Shown piece by piece: positions 36,675 to 49,003 of a DNA stretch of 64,000 nucleotides. Within the stretch, counting starts at the first letter, position 1, and each line of letters starts with the position of its first letter. Position numbers and translations under genes: made by a program. The DNA lies in the NCBI GenBank assembly GCA_013398055.1, contig VZRS01006725.1, forward strand, positions 62,001-126,000, read 5' to 3'. This DNA comes from Ifrita kowaldi. Lineage: Eukaryota; Chordata; Aves; Passeriformes; Cinclosomatidae. The notes beneath the pieces are model-generated. The model made no database searches, was not told the DNA's origin, and was given only the letters and a program-made list of their open reading frames with translations.

Positions 36675-39600
36675 TAGGTGAAGGATTGCACCTTTTGCAC
36701 TCAAGTTTTGAGAAGAAATGTTGAAAGCCAAAGAGTCAGACTCACCCTGGCATGATTTGATCAGGTTCGAGGAATTTACACCAGGGACTAATTTGGCCCA
36801 GGAAGCTGGTAATCATGTACCACAGATGTTCCAGTATTTGAAGGCAATGGTCCATTATAGCAGAAGGAACAATATTATGCCCCAAAGGACCTATCAAGTG
36901 AATGAGACATTGAGAGGCTTTTTACACAAACATTGATTCAGTACTGGTTTCAAGATCCAAGTGTGCCCAAGAAAATGAAAGACTTTACTGGATCTTAACT
37001 GTGGTGTTTCTTTTAGAGATACCAGAGGGCATTTTAATATCATCCCCTAACTGCCTGTATAGAAATGGCCAGTTCAATATGCAAATGGAACTTCTGTTTC
37101 TTTACCAATAGTCTCAAAAATATGGAAAGAATTTCTTCATGTGTAGCTCAACATCTTGCAATATTTTTGTCTTATTAGAAATGCTTAATCCAAGTTCTTA
37201 AGATATTTTCAGATATCTACTTTTAAATAAATGTGAAATGTCTGTAAGAATCTGCACACATTTATGTATTTTGAAAAGCAGTCACATCGTTCATCATTGG
37301 AGGACAGAGGTCAGAGACGTATTAGAAACAGAACAATTACGGTTTGTACTCTGTGATTAAATATCAGAAGCATTAACCAGCCTCAGCATTACAGTCATAA
37401 TATTAGAATAAAAATGACAGTTACTCTTGTCAAAGGCTAATGAGGTTGTGTGTGTATGAAGTTCTTCTGTAATTTCAAATTGGATACAGACCTGCGTAGA
37501 CTGATTCATGCCACCCACTCAAAAAAAGAGGAGACTTCCCAAATCTTTCCTTTTCTCCAAAGTAAGCACTGAGTCCTTTGTTGTAATCCAGATGAACTCT
37601 GAATCACTGGTGGCTCCTTCCCAGCGAGACAGCTGGTTAAAGCAGGCTCAGTGGCTCTGGCCTTTTTCGTTTCCTTCACTGGGCAAGTTGTAAGGGACAA
37701 AGATGATGAACCTCAAAAGGAGCTTTTGTTTTGTTACTGCTTCTTTAACTGACACTGCAAAGAACTTTCTGGGCAGCTCGAAGGATTTGGTTAAGCCCAT
37801 TTAACTTCTCCTGGTGACTGAGTAACAAGGTGTTTTATATCCTGACAAAATGTCATATTCACTTTCTCCTTTCTTAGCAGTTTGAATTTTTTCCTCAGGT
37901 TTGTTTGTTTTTTCAGTAGTGCTCCTGAAAGGTCATGTGAGTCTCAAATTCTACTGGTCTTGGCAGCAGCTGTGGACTTCTCTGCTGTTGCTGCTTTTTT
38001 TTGCATGTGTTTTCTTTAGATTAAAAGGCAAAGTACATTCATTCAAGGCTTAGGCAGTTTAGCATAATTAATTGCGCAATACAAATAATTTAATTAAGTT
38101 TAAACATTGCTGAATTAAAGTCCTCAGGAAGCACATTTGCTGTTTCATAATGCCAGATATACTTTCTCTGTCTTCACTGGAGATTATTTTTTCCAGCATA
38201 CTCAGCGCAAGGAAGTGGCAGAGAACATGAGCAGCCCCCAAAAACCCAAACTCTGGTGAAGGCCCATTGCACGTGTAAGAAAAGGGTCAACTGCTCTTCT
38301 TATAAGACAAGTGATTCCCTACACTGTTGAAAGGACATAGTTTCAAAATGATTCATGTCACTCTCTGCCCCTTCAGTTCTCTCCTGAACAGGTTGCCCTT
38401 GCCCCAAATAACTGTGAATATTTTGTATTGTTGTGTTGCGTTTCACACGTCTGTCCTACAGAAAATGGATTGAACCTCCAGACAATTATGATTTCTTCAT
38501 TACTCTTCCCATGATTGGATATCTTCTAGCAACTTAAAAATGAAGTCTTCATCAAGTTGGCAATCCCTCGGGCTCTCAGGTCTCCCAACACCCCAACCAC
38601 TTAATCTATTATGCAGATAGAAATGAAGATCTGCTGTCACTGCTGCACTGGGGAGAGGGAGCAAAGTGCTGTGAGGTATCAGAGACCCAACCTTCACCCA
38701 GAGGGACCAGGGTGTGTTCTCCGAGAGGTTTGTCCTCAAACCTGCTCATTCCTTTTAGCTCGGTGACTGTTTTCACCTCCATAATACGGTCGCTTCTAGT
38801 TATGCCTAGCACTGCATATTTCTGCCTTTCTGCTACTCAAGAAAAAGGTTAAGAACAAAAATACCTGCCAGCTAAGGTCTTTTCAACTGTTTTTCCAAGA
38901 TAAGAGTCCAGCCGACACATTTTGTATTGACAGCTGGTGAAATGCTCACAGAAGTGACATCTGCCCATTAAAAATATCCCTCTTATTTTTCCTTATCCTC
39001 AGAGATTTCAAGACTGCAAATCATTTTCATGAGAGATGTAACCTTAGATCAAGTTATGTAAAAATACATCACTTCCATCAAGTGAAATAATCACAGTATG
39101 ATACAGGAATATTAAACAACTGCCTTCCTTCCCGCGTGGTGTGCACGGGAAATTTTGGAGTTTTCCTCTTGGTGCCTCAGACTGTTATTTCGTATTGTGA
39201 CACCTGTAATTGTATATAGCAATCTAGATTTTAAAATCCTGACAAGGCTGCTCTGGGTTCCACTGCGTACATAAATCCATCACAGCAGATGAGATAGATT
39301 TTAAATTGATGGTACCACACCAAGCACTGAAATAAAAGCAGTAGCTGCACTTATCCTTGTAGACTAATAGCTGCAAATGGTTTTATGAATCATTAGTTCA
39401 GATCCTATAGTCCTACCCATTTGAAACCATTTCTAGATTAATGCTTTTTTGTCTGTGATATGATCTTAATAGGCAACTGAAAAGCATGCAGTTTCTAGCG
39501 GTGTGTCACAGCAACATTTTAGTGATAGAAGGGAGTTTGTAGTATTGGAATAACTGATGGACTGCTGGGATTTGGATAGCTGGCAGTTTTTTCAGGAGAC

Positions 39601-39689
39601 TGTCTCCTGAGAGCTAGTGTCCTGTGAGAAAACCGGATTCTGAGCATGCATTGCCTGCTGCTGAGTAGTTCTGTTTGGATGATAACCAT

Positions 39690-40213
39690 TCTGCTCTCCT
39701 GAGACCCCACCTGCAGTGCTGTGTCCGGCTCTGGGGCTGTCTGTGTAAGAGGGACATGGAGCTGCTGGAGAGAGTCCAGAGGAGGCTATGGAGGTGCTCC
39801 ATGGGCTGGAGCCCCTCTGCTCTGGAGCCAGGCTGGGAGAGCAGTGGGTGTTCACCTGGAGAAGAGGAGGCTCTGGAGGGACCTGAGAGCCCCTTCCAGT
39901 GCCTAAAGGGGCTCCAGGAGAGCCGAAAAGGGACTTCGGACCAGGTCAAGGAGTGAGAGGACAAGAGGGAATGGATTTAAAATGACAGAAGTTAGGTTTA
40001 GATCAGATAATGGGAAAAAATTGTTCCCTATGAGGGTGCTGAGGCCCTGGCACAGATTGCCCAGAGAAGCTGTGGCTGCCCCATCCCTGGAGTGTCCAAG
40101 ACCAGGTTGGATGGGGCTGGGAGCAACGTGGGATAGTGGAAGAGGGGTTGGAACAAGATTTTCCTTAAAGTCCCTCCCAACTCACACCAGTCTATGATTC
40201 TATGATTCTATGC
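39690..40213 (+). mobile_element. CR1 LINE fragment, ORF2 C-terminus and 3' UTR
   Basis: Plus-strand CR1 of about 520 bp, the second longest copy here. The frame from 39696 reads LLRPHLQCCVRLWGCLCKRD then MELLERVQRR, the conserved region after the RT catalytic domain. After frame breaks it resumes at about 39985 with EVRFRSDNGKKLFPMRVLR, PWHRLPREAVAAPSLE. The 3' UTR ('ctccctcccaactcacacca'-like) and the tail 'tctatgattctatgattcta' end at about 40213. No catalytic residues are retained, so it is inactive. Confidence 0.94.
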
Positions 40214-42789
40214 ATAGGGCTCTCTCTAAGCTTGATAATCACACAAAAGCTTCGAATACAGCTCTGTGAGAGTAATTTATAATTATGTAGAACGAGAAAA
40301 ACTATTTAAGTGGTTATTTTAAAGTAAGTGAGTCTCAACTACTGCCTTTCAGCTTATTAGGTATTTAATATTAATGAAACTAAGAAGATGCAATAGAACT
40401 GGGTGAAAAAAATAAAACCTGGTGTGTCTGCTCCTATTCAGGCAGGCAGAGTAACACTCGTATTTTCCACCTCCCTGTCATCTTCCTTAGGGAATTTGGG
40501 GTCTCTGCTTTCCACTAAGTGCACAGAGCCAGGGAGATGAGGCTCTTCCCTATGCATATTTAGACAGTGATGGTATGATGTCACGTCTTTAACACGATGG
40601 CAGAAAAAAAATCTATGGATCTGTTGTTACTTAATTAGTCTCTTTATCGTGCTGCTGAATCCAGGAGGATCAGAGGTTAGTAATAACAATGTGATATAGG
40701 GACCTGCAGTGCTCGAGGGCTGATACTTGAAAGGGATGCACTTTCTGTAATGATAAGGTCTTGGAAAATGTTGCAGTTTTAATGTTGTTACTGCTGCATT
40801 TAGTTTGCTTCTCTTTCCACAGTGGAGTAGTAAATGATGTTGGATTTATTTTCTTCCGTATCCCAGATGAGAGACTGACATCCATTTATACCTCATTTGA
40901 AACAAAAGTTAGAACAGAACTTTTTTTTCCTCCTTTTCTTCTACTCTACTCTGAGTTTCTCAGCTACAGTGCTAAAAATAATAGAACTCTGTGTATTTAC
41001 CAGTCGTCTGTAAATAAAACTTGCAGGCATGCCTACATTTTAAACTCACTATAATCTTACCATATATTAATAGGTGCAAAAGTCAGATTCTGCCACCGAT
41101 GTGCTAACACTTTTTAGGTAGATGGACAATTTTATATTTAGATCCTGCCACGAGACACATTCTTCAGTGTCTGAGCTGCAGTCCTTGAGCACACACAGGC
41201 TGACATTGACGTGCTGCGCAGGGTACGGGAGAGTTATCTCCATCATTATGTGCCTCCGTGCTCCTTAAATAAGCTGGAGGAATGGGAGAGGGGAGAAAGG
41301 CAGGAGCAAGGCTTCCAGAGGATGTTTGTGCAAACCTGGGAAGACAGATGGGTGTTACACCCAGCACACGCTGGCATAGGAGGCTCCTTCAGCCCAATGT
41401 GACCCTCATTCCTGCTGGAGGAGAGAACAGCACAAAGCCAATGTCGCTCTCCCTCTTCCTAAGTTTCTTCTTTTTGTTGTTTTTTCTCCATTCAGGTACA
41501 CGTGCCATATAAATTAGAGTAACCAACCCATCAATTTCAGCCATGGTGCCAGAATTTCCACAAACTGAGGAAGAGTCCTCAAGCCCTTCCGGAGGTTCGC
41601 AGGGGGTATCGTGTACCTGAGGCAGCCTCCTCTGTCTGGCTGCCCTAATCAATTCCTGAATGTTGTGCTCAAACATATCATGGTATTCATCAATTCCCTT
41701 CTCCAAATAAGCAAGAAAAATTCCAGGAAGGTTTTTCTGTCATTACTGATGTTCATAATGCACTGAGATTGATGGATTACACTAAAATCCTCACTGTGGC
41801 AATGGTGCATTTTGAAACGCGCTGGAAAACAGGTTTAGTGCAGGGGTATGCAAGAATATTTAAAGATGTTGTGGTGAAACATGCTGGGTCTGGAAGGGAT
41901 GAGGGAATATTAGAAAAAAACATATGTTTGAACAAATGTGTAAACCATGAGATCAAAACCTGTACTGAGCTTGCAAAGAAAAATGCAGCTTTGCAAGTGC
42001 ATCCCCTTATAATTTATTTTTTTGTATTTCATAATAAAAAATGTACTGTGTTGTGTGGGCAGTCTTTGGAAAAACCTTAGTGGTGTCTGACACACAAAAG
42101 CCTTTACAGGAGGTAGTTAAAGGGCTTGTCAGTAGATTAGAATGTGCGGTTGCTTAGAAGTACTTAGAGTGAGCATTCTACATGCAAACATTTTTGTAGA
42201 AGAGAAATTAGTTTTCATATAAAATTTGTATCTGAAAATTAGAGAGGAACAAAGCACAGGATCATAGTAAATGAGCTTTTAGATTGTAAAAATTTTTGTT
42301 GGCAGATGTGGCATTGGCCACTATTATTCAGCTCCGTATATTAATTACCATGTGTGTGGAAAATGTGCATGTAACCATAAAAAAAAAAAAATCTATATTT
42401 GTTCCACAAATGGCCAATACACAACTGTCCAGTCTGCTTTTATTTGTCACTAAAAGCAGGAGAATTTCTTGCACAGTATAGAAAAACATGTCTTTGTAAA
42501 GATAGAAAGTAGGGTTACTAAATCCCAGGAAACATGACTTCCAAAACTAACCTGCCACTTTCATCTCAGAAACAGCATTTCACCTTGAAAACTATATCTT
42601 GATCTTGAGCATTTGATACTCAGTGCAGCTGTCTTGTGTGGTCAAGAAAATCAGACTCTAAGGGACTTCCATGTAAAGGGTCACACCAGGCTTCAAGTCT
42701 GTTTTAGACAAATCTGAGCAATCACAGCAAACAAACTCCTGAATCCTCTACTGAAAACTTTAATTTCTGCCTCCAAGATCCTCTATGCT
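40214..42789. other. Non-genic unique sequence
   Basis: No recognised gene. The minus frame at 41706-41510 has coding-like amino-acid composition (for example EYHDMFEHNIQELIRAARQR) but no family I know. A 13-nt A-run is near 42380. A 9-bp-stem hairpin with an 8-nt loop lies at 42434-42459 (CTGCTTTTA / TAAAAGCAG). Confidence 0.5.
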
Positions 42790-43110
42790 CTATCTAATTT
42801 TTTTTCCAGAAATGTATCAAGCTTCCTTTCAAATCAATTTGCCTATATCACCTTCTTTGGGAAGTCTGCAAATTGTCAGAAATCTCCTAAATTCCAGTCT
42901 AAATTTATTCATGAACAATTTATAGCCCCTCGGTCTTGTGCAAGTATCAGCCTTCAAAGTTAAATAATTCTTCTCCCTCCCGGCTGTTTACTTCCAAATG
43001 CACCTATAAAGAATGATTGTATCCCCTCTCAGACTTCATTTTGCTAGGCTAAACAGACCAAGCTCCTTTAAATTTACTTCTCCTTAATCATCCTACCGGG
43101 ACTTGGCTGT
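42790..43110 (-). mobile_element. Ancient CR1-type LINE fragment
   Basis: Diverged sequence with the antisense layout of old amniote CR1 3' regions: 'ccagtctaaatttattcatg', then 'aataattcttctccctccc', then 'tatcccctctcagacttcat', then 'aggctaaacagaccaagctc'. This order corresponds, read on minus, to the end of CR1 ORF2 and the following UTR. It is far more diverged than the avian-lineage copies, so it probably predates the bird radiation. No open frame survives. Confidence 0.75.
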
Positions 43111-46100
43111 GCTTTTGCAAACCAAGGTACGTGGAATGGTTCACGTTGTGTCCTGCTAATGCTTTCTGTGACAGTCTAGTCTTTGCTCAAAACCTAACTT
43201 CAGGACTTACCTGTTACTAAATTCTGCAAAGAAGAGAAATACTTGCATGTTATTTAAAAAAAAACTTATTTCTTATTGGTGTCAGGAATTATCCATTTGA
43301 TGGCAGTGCCTGTTACTGCCTAATTGCTTGGGTTGGACTCGAGCCTTTGCATTCAAACAGGCAAAAGCTTCTGAGAACCCCGATTTCTCTAATTAGCTTT
43401 ATTGCTCTCTCCAAAAAGAGGCATCTTCACCATAGGGATGCAACTTTTAGGTTGAAACATGACTGGTCTAAAGCCATCCTAAGCAGGCTTACAGTTGCTA
43501 TAAACAGAAAAACAGCTCCTGTGCTGTCCTCCTTAATTTCATCAGCCGTGGCACAGGACAAGTTCTTCAGCGGGTGATAAGATCCATAAACTTACAGTTT
43601 CACCTCCTTGTTGCTCATTTTGCATCTCATGCTCTTTTTGACACCTCACCTGGTTCATCAAATTCATTTAAATACAATTTTTCACTAATTGGGTGATTAG
43701 ACAGCATTCACTGTAGTCCTCCTTTTGCCCTCTGGGATTTTCACCCAGTGCAAGGAAACATCATTTATGTTGCTTCAGATTGCATATATTTGTGCAATAT
43801 TTGTGAATGAGTATTAAAATCTCAGATGTCAAGTACAGTGCAAAAAAAGGCACTGATGAATCTCCTTCCGTGCCCTCATTTGGTGGTGCTGAGGTGACCT
43901 GCCAGCTAGCTCGACAACCCTTCAGTGATCTTATCATTTTCTGTCAGCTCCCAAAAGAGCAAATGGTTGAGAGGCGAGTCTGTCTGGCAGCAGTCAGGAC
44001 TCTGCTCCAGGTCTGCCTGCCGTGAACTGCCCAACCCCTCCGTCACTGCAGCTGCACATTTGGTAAATTACAGTTATCTGGGCCCTGGCAGGGGCGAGGG
44101 ACCTTGGTTATTAAGAATTAGGAAGAGCAGAGGAATAGTCCAGGCAGTCAGCGGGAGAGCTGAGATGATAACTCACGGTCTCTTCACCTGGACCCCAATG
44201 CTCTTTGTGCTGAAGTCGAGCTTATCGTGGCGAGCGGCTCTCGGAGCGAATAGGGGACATTTTATCAGTTTCTGCAGCAGCACATTGCAGAGGTGCAAAA
44301 TTCATGACGCTGCCCCAAGACACGAGGCAGGTCTTTATATAAAAAGTGTCTCCAGACTCCCAGCCCTGTGCTTTAACCTCTGGCTGTGCATCTTCTCAGG
44401 GCTCCGTTCTGGCTGAGAGGAGGGTTCGAAAGAGTGACCTCTGGGATGAACAGAGGGTGTTGGATCCTCGTCTGGGGCAGGTCAGGCTCGGTGGCAGGGA
44501 GGTGGCAGGGACTGCCTGCCCCTGTGTGCTGGGCTAGGGGACACCTGGGAGCATGGGAGGGGCGGGAAGCTGGCTGTGGACAACCAAAGGTCACCAACAG
44601 ACTGGTGATAGCTGGTGACTCAGTAGAGGTACAGAATTACTATTATTCTTTTTTTTCTCTGTTAGAGATGGGCACTAAGTGAAGCTGTCCTTTGTGTTCA
44701 TGCCCTTAGAGATAGAAAAGGTGCATGAAATTATATCTGTGTTTTCAAAAGCTGAATGCTGCTTTGCCAGAAATAAACAACTCCTTAGCATTTCAGACCG
44801 AGCCAATACATGCCAATTAATATCAATACACTACTGTGCCAGTGAGAGGCCACAGGAGATTGTCCTGAACTGTCAGCTGCTGGGAGCAGAGACATTTTCA
44901 ACGTGAAGCCAGGGTTCCCTCTACCTGGCTTGGACACCACCATTGTGGCAAGTGGCCACTTCTCTGCCTTCCCCTGTCCTCTCTGCTGTGCCCAGAGCCA
45001 GTGCAAGGATGCTCACTAATTTTCAGCAGGCATCAGCTCTTGTCTTAAATGGTCTGAAAGGAGCTGCTTGACTGTAATTTGTTTGTAGTAGCTGTTAGGA
45101 AGAAGCTGGAACCACTCTTGATTAGGAAATTCCTCCCTTATTCAGAATTCATTAGCTGAGTAGAAGATACAAGTGAAGGTGCTTTCTATAGTGGTGGATT
45201 TCAGTTTTGATAAAGTTAATCATGCAGCACATGCCTCAAAAGTCGCCAAACCAGACATTTAAAAAGTGTGAATTTCTTGATACAGGAAAATCAAACTAGA
45301 TGGGGAATGCACACCTCAGTGGAATCACACCTGAAAAGAGCTGGTGGGTTTTTAAGACAGGGAATAATATTTCCTCTGCCATCACCTGAGTATCAACAAA
45401 GCAGTTCTGCTTTTGGGATGTGCCTTGTGCTTTTAATGTTGTGCTGCTGGAAAGGCTGCAGATGCCTGTGGATGGCGATATGGTTTTCCTGCTTCTCATC
45501 AAACCCCATGCTGCACTTCTTTTCCAGGGTTTGTGAGGAGTCACCTGTACAGGGATACCTACTTTTCCAAAATACGCAGAAAACTTGATATTTGAAGACA
45601 TTTGATGCCATCCCATTTGCTTTAAATGCAGGTTTTGGAACATGGAGGGCAGTAGGTGTTGGTTGAGCAAAGGCAGTTACAAAGTTCCATGTAAACACAT
45701 ATCTGAAGTGTGTAAACACATATCTGTAAACACATAAGTCAGAGATGGAAATTAACATGATTCACTTGATGGGTGGTTCTGTTTTCTCCTGTATGCCTGA
45801 CACTTTGTTGTGTGCAGGACAAGAGAATGGCTATTATAGGTAAAGATTATGTCATTTATTAAAAAAAACCCCAGTAAAATGTGGATTCCCTCCCCTCCAG
45901 ATCATAACTGCAGTCCCTGGAATCACCTCCCCAGAGATGCACATGGATGATCAGGTGCTTTATACATCTGAAGGCTGCTTTGTGGAACTACAGTTGGAAA
46001 AATTCTGCAGAAAAGTATCTGTGCTTTAAGTACGAAAGCCTTCAGGCTGAAAGCAGTCCCTGGAAATACTTTTTTGAAAGCCCACATTGACAGACTGAGC

Positions 46101-46981
46101 TCTAAGCATGGTTACACTGATTATTTGGCACTGTAGTCTACTCTGGACTAAAATACACTGCTATTAGATGGATTTTTGGTCAGGTGCTGTGTGTGTCTCA
46201 AAGAATGACAACCAATATACTACAGCAGTTAGGTTTTCTTTTCTATTATTAGTGGTAACTTTCTCCTGAATATTGAAAGAATGGTGTATTTTCCACTGAA
46301 AAATTTCTGAATAAAAGACATCAGATAGCAGGGGCTGATGTTCCTGGAAGAAGAAACACTGACAGCAGAGGGAAATGGGGTCATGAAATACCAACTGTTC
46401 ATCTTTAAGGGATTCTCTCACCCCCCATGTGCTGTCATTGTCTCCCTTTTGCCACCTCCTATGTCTTTAGTTATATATCATTGCCCTTAAGTCTTAATTT
46501 TTCTTAAAGCAATTCTCAGCTTTTTCCTTGGCTGCTCTGTAGAGCTCTGGCCACAATTAGAGATTCACACTCATGTTCTTTCCTCTCACTTGCCTCTGGC
46601 GGGGTATTTGCAGCATCCTGAATAACAAATGTGCATTTGCATGCTGTAGATGCTGACTGTGGCAGTGATCATCATCATTTCGCTGTCGTGGTGTGCAGCT
46701 TTTAACCTTTTGTTTTACCCATCTGTTGTCTGTGCCTCACCTTATGCTGTGATTATGAAATGGTTGTTGTGGGGATCATCTCCCTGAGATAGCTGTTTGT
46801 ACAGCACTTTTAGCCTGCTCCAGTCCTAATCCCAAACCAGAGCTTTTAATTGTTGCTGCAGTGCAAATATATTGACAAGGTCAGGCCAGATGTTACAAAC
46901 ATTAAAGCCACCTTTTTGCTGTCTTCCTCGATGCCAGTGCCCTTCACTTACAGAGAGAAATGCTGTTTATGTGCCCCCAGT
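43111..46981. other. Non-genic sequence with GC/CpG-rich patch
   Basis: Contains the GC-richest non-repeat stretch of the window (about 43990-44600) with a tight CpG cluster at 44217-44248 and a TATA-like string at 44333-44345. Overlapping plus-strand frames in 43807-44682 have no recognised domain. A three-copy minisatellite-like repeat lies at 45691-45737. The rest is AT-rich unique DNA. Confidence 0.5.
45691..45737 (+). repeat. Short tandem repeat, about three copies
   Basis: GTAAACACATATCTG occurs at 45691 and 45712, and a shortened third copy (GTAAACACATAA) starts at 45726. Copies 2 and 3 abut. Confidence 0.9.
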
Positions 46982-47191
46982 TGGAAAAAATTCTTCCTTG
47001 TCAGGCTGGTGAGGCCCTGGCACAGGTTGCCCAGAGAATCTGTGGCTGCCTCATCCCTGGAAGTGTCCAAGGCCAGGGTGGACAGGGCTTGGAGCACCCT
47101 GGGATAGTGGAAGGTGACCTTTCAATGAGACATGGGTTGGAATGAGATGATCCTTAAGGTCGCTTCCAGTCTAGACTGTTCTATGATTCTT
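46982..47191 (+). mobile_element. CR1 LINE 3' end, 5'-truncated
   Basis: Plus-strand CR1. ORF2 C-terminal remnants (KKFFLVRLVRPWHRLPRESV, then ASSLEV) at about 46985-47065 are followed by 'agggcttggagcaccctggg', 'gatccttaaggtcgcttcc' and the tail 'tgttctatgattctttc'. About 210 bp. Inactive. Confidence 0.92.
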
Positions 47192-48968
47192 TCAGTGCTT
47201 CAGCTTTGTGGGCTTTTAGCAACTTCTTTCCCATTTAGGTTGTTCCTATAGTTTATTTCTGGTGCTCTGTGTTGTGCAATGATGTCTCTTAAGCCAGAGA
47301 GCGTGGCTGAGTTGTGGCTCAGATGATTCTTTGGGTTCCACTTTGGGGTCCTTGCCTTATCAGTTCCACACCTTTGGCAAGCCCCATGGAGATGCCATGG
47401 ACAAGCAGAGCCCTGATGATGAATAATCCTCATGCCAGTGATCATGGGTAAAGGATTCCTTTCCCTTCATGCACCTATGAATGCATAACTGTTTTCCCCT
47501 GGGTTTTGAAGCATCCTTTGCAGGCTACCATAATTGAAAAGGTTAGATGGAATAGCTGGTAAATTTAAAACTGATAGCATTGTCTCTTGTAATTTCTTTA
47601 TGCTCGTTAATGAGCCTTCATCTCCTTCTGTTCATATTAGGGAGGTAAAACAGTAGTGAAAGTTGAGATACACAGAAAGGCTTTGACAAAAGCCAGTCTT
47701 CCATGAAATAGAATCTCAACTTTAAGGAAAAAAATGACCCACTAATAAATTACATTCCAAAATGTGCCTTCACATAAAGCAGAAAGTCTGATATACATAA
47801 AAACATGTCCCGGAGCTCTTAAGTTCTCGTTCCACCACAAGCCAAGATCTCTTTCAGAAAGACAAACAAGAAGTGTCCCCACTTGCAATCTTATGTAGAA
47901 AACTTATGGTTTTCCAATGTCCCCTGTTCCAGTGAATTTGCTTTCCTGAGCTTAGACTGTTACAGGCCAGTGCAGAGGAAGCTTGGGAATATTGGAGTTT
48001 TGGAATGCTGTACACTTCCCTCCAGTACCTGGAAAATCCCTTGCACCTTTTGACATGTGTGGACACTGACGGGGACCACACGTGCAGGTTGAGCCTTTAG
48101 AGTAAAGAACAGGAAACTTTTTTTCCCTGGGGGAATATCACAGACAGCAGCAGTAAGTAATGATGCCAGCCAATGCCAATCATGATTAGGGTTTGTAGGA
48201 GAACACCCATTGTGGGATTGATCACGCTTCTCCTCTGTGCTGCGAGAGACTCTGCTGCCTCACACTTGCTGTGTTTTCACTCAGGGTGTGCCCATGGTGA
48301 GAGCCCTGTGCTGGGGCTGCGCACACAGGTGAGCTCTGGGGGAGCTCATCGGGACAGCAGATTTTTGGGAAAGTGCTGGTTCTGAGGATCTGCAGGCAGT
48401 GCTGCTGAAGGGCAGCCCAGCACACGGCAGAATAGAGGCATGTCCCACTTTCAGAGGGGCTCATGGGCTCTGAGTTGAGCAGGATTTCTCCCCATGGACT
48501 CTGCTATCTGTAAATAGCACCCATTCCCTCAAATCTCTGCTCCTGGCCAGGTTTCCATCAAGTCTGTATTTCTTGATTAGGCTCTTACACTAGCAAAGAG
48601 CAGTTACAGAAATACTGTGAACCCATGAGGTGTGTTAGTTATGGAAAGATAAAGCAACAAAAAGAAATTACTTCTTTTATTTTTCTTCATGATTGTGCTT
48701 TCTGAGAGTTAAAATGTTTTCAGAAAGAGCTGAGAAATTCAGATGAAACATGAAATGAATTAGTATTCAGCCTTAGCATCCGTGATTTCTTAATCCTTCC
48801 TTACACTAACATCTCCCCAAAACAGCCTTATAAGAAAAACAGACCAGGAAAAAACGAGCATGTAGCAGCAACTTACAGGTTTTCTCAAAGGTTAATTAAT
48901 TGCAATTAATTGTGAAGTGCTGCAGCATTGAACAGTAGCTTTGAATTTGATAATGAAAACCAAAAATG

Positions 48969-49003
48969 AAAAAAAAAAAAAAGAAAAAAGAAAAAGAAAA
49001 ACT
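48969..49003 (+). repeat. A-rich low-complexity tract
   Basis: Runs of 5 to 14 A separated by single G residues. Confidence 0.9.

Larger units (their letters stand above)
36273..39689. other. Non-genic unique sequence
   Basis: No recognisable gene. An AAT repeat lies at 36567-36582 and an A17 run at 36658-36674. A perfect C/EBP-type palindrome surrounded by TAATTA-type sites lies at 38066-38096. A short hairpin (8-bp arms TCAGGAGA/TCTCCTGA) is at 39592-39610, shortly before the next CR1. The minus frame 36256-36594 (112 codons) has no family I recognise. Confidence 0.5.

Noticed and set aside
39675..39956. 93-codon plus-strand frame that looks protein-like
   Set aside because: It is the CR1 ORF2 C-terminal remnant, not a host gene.
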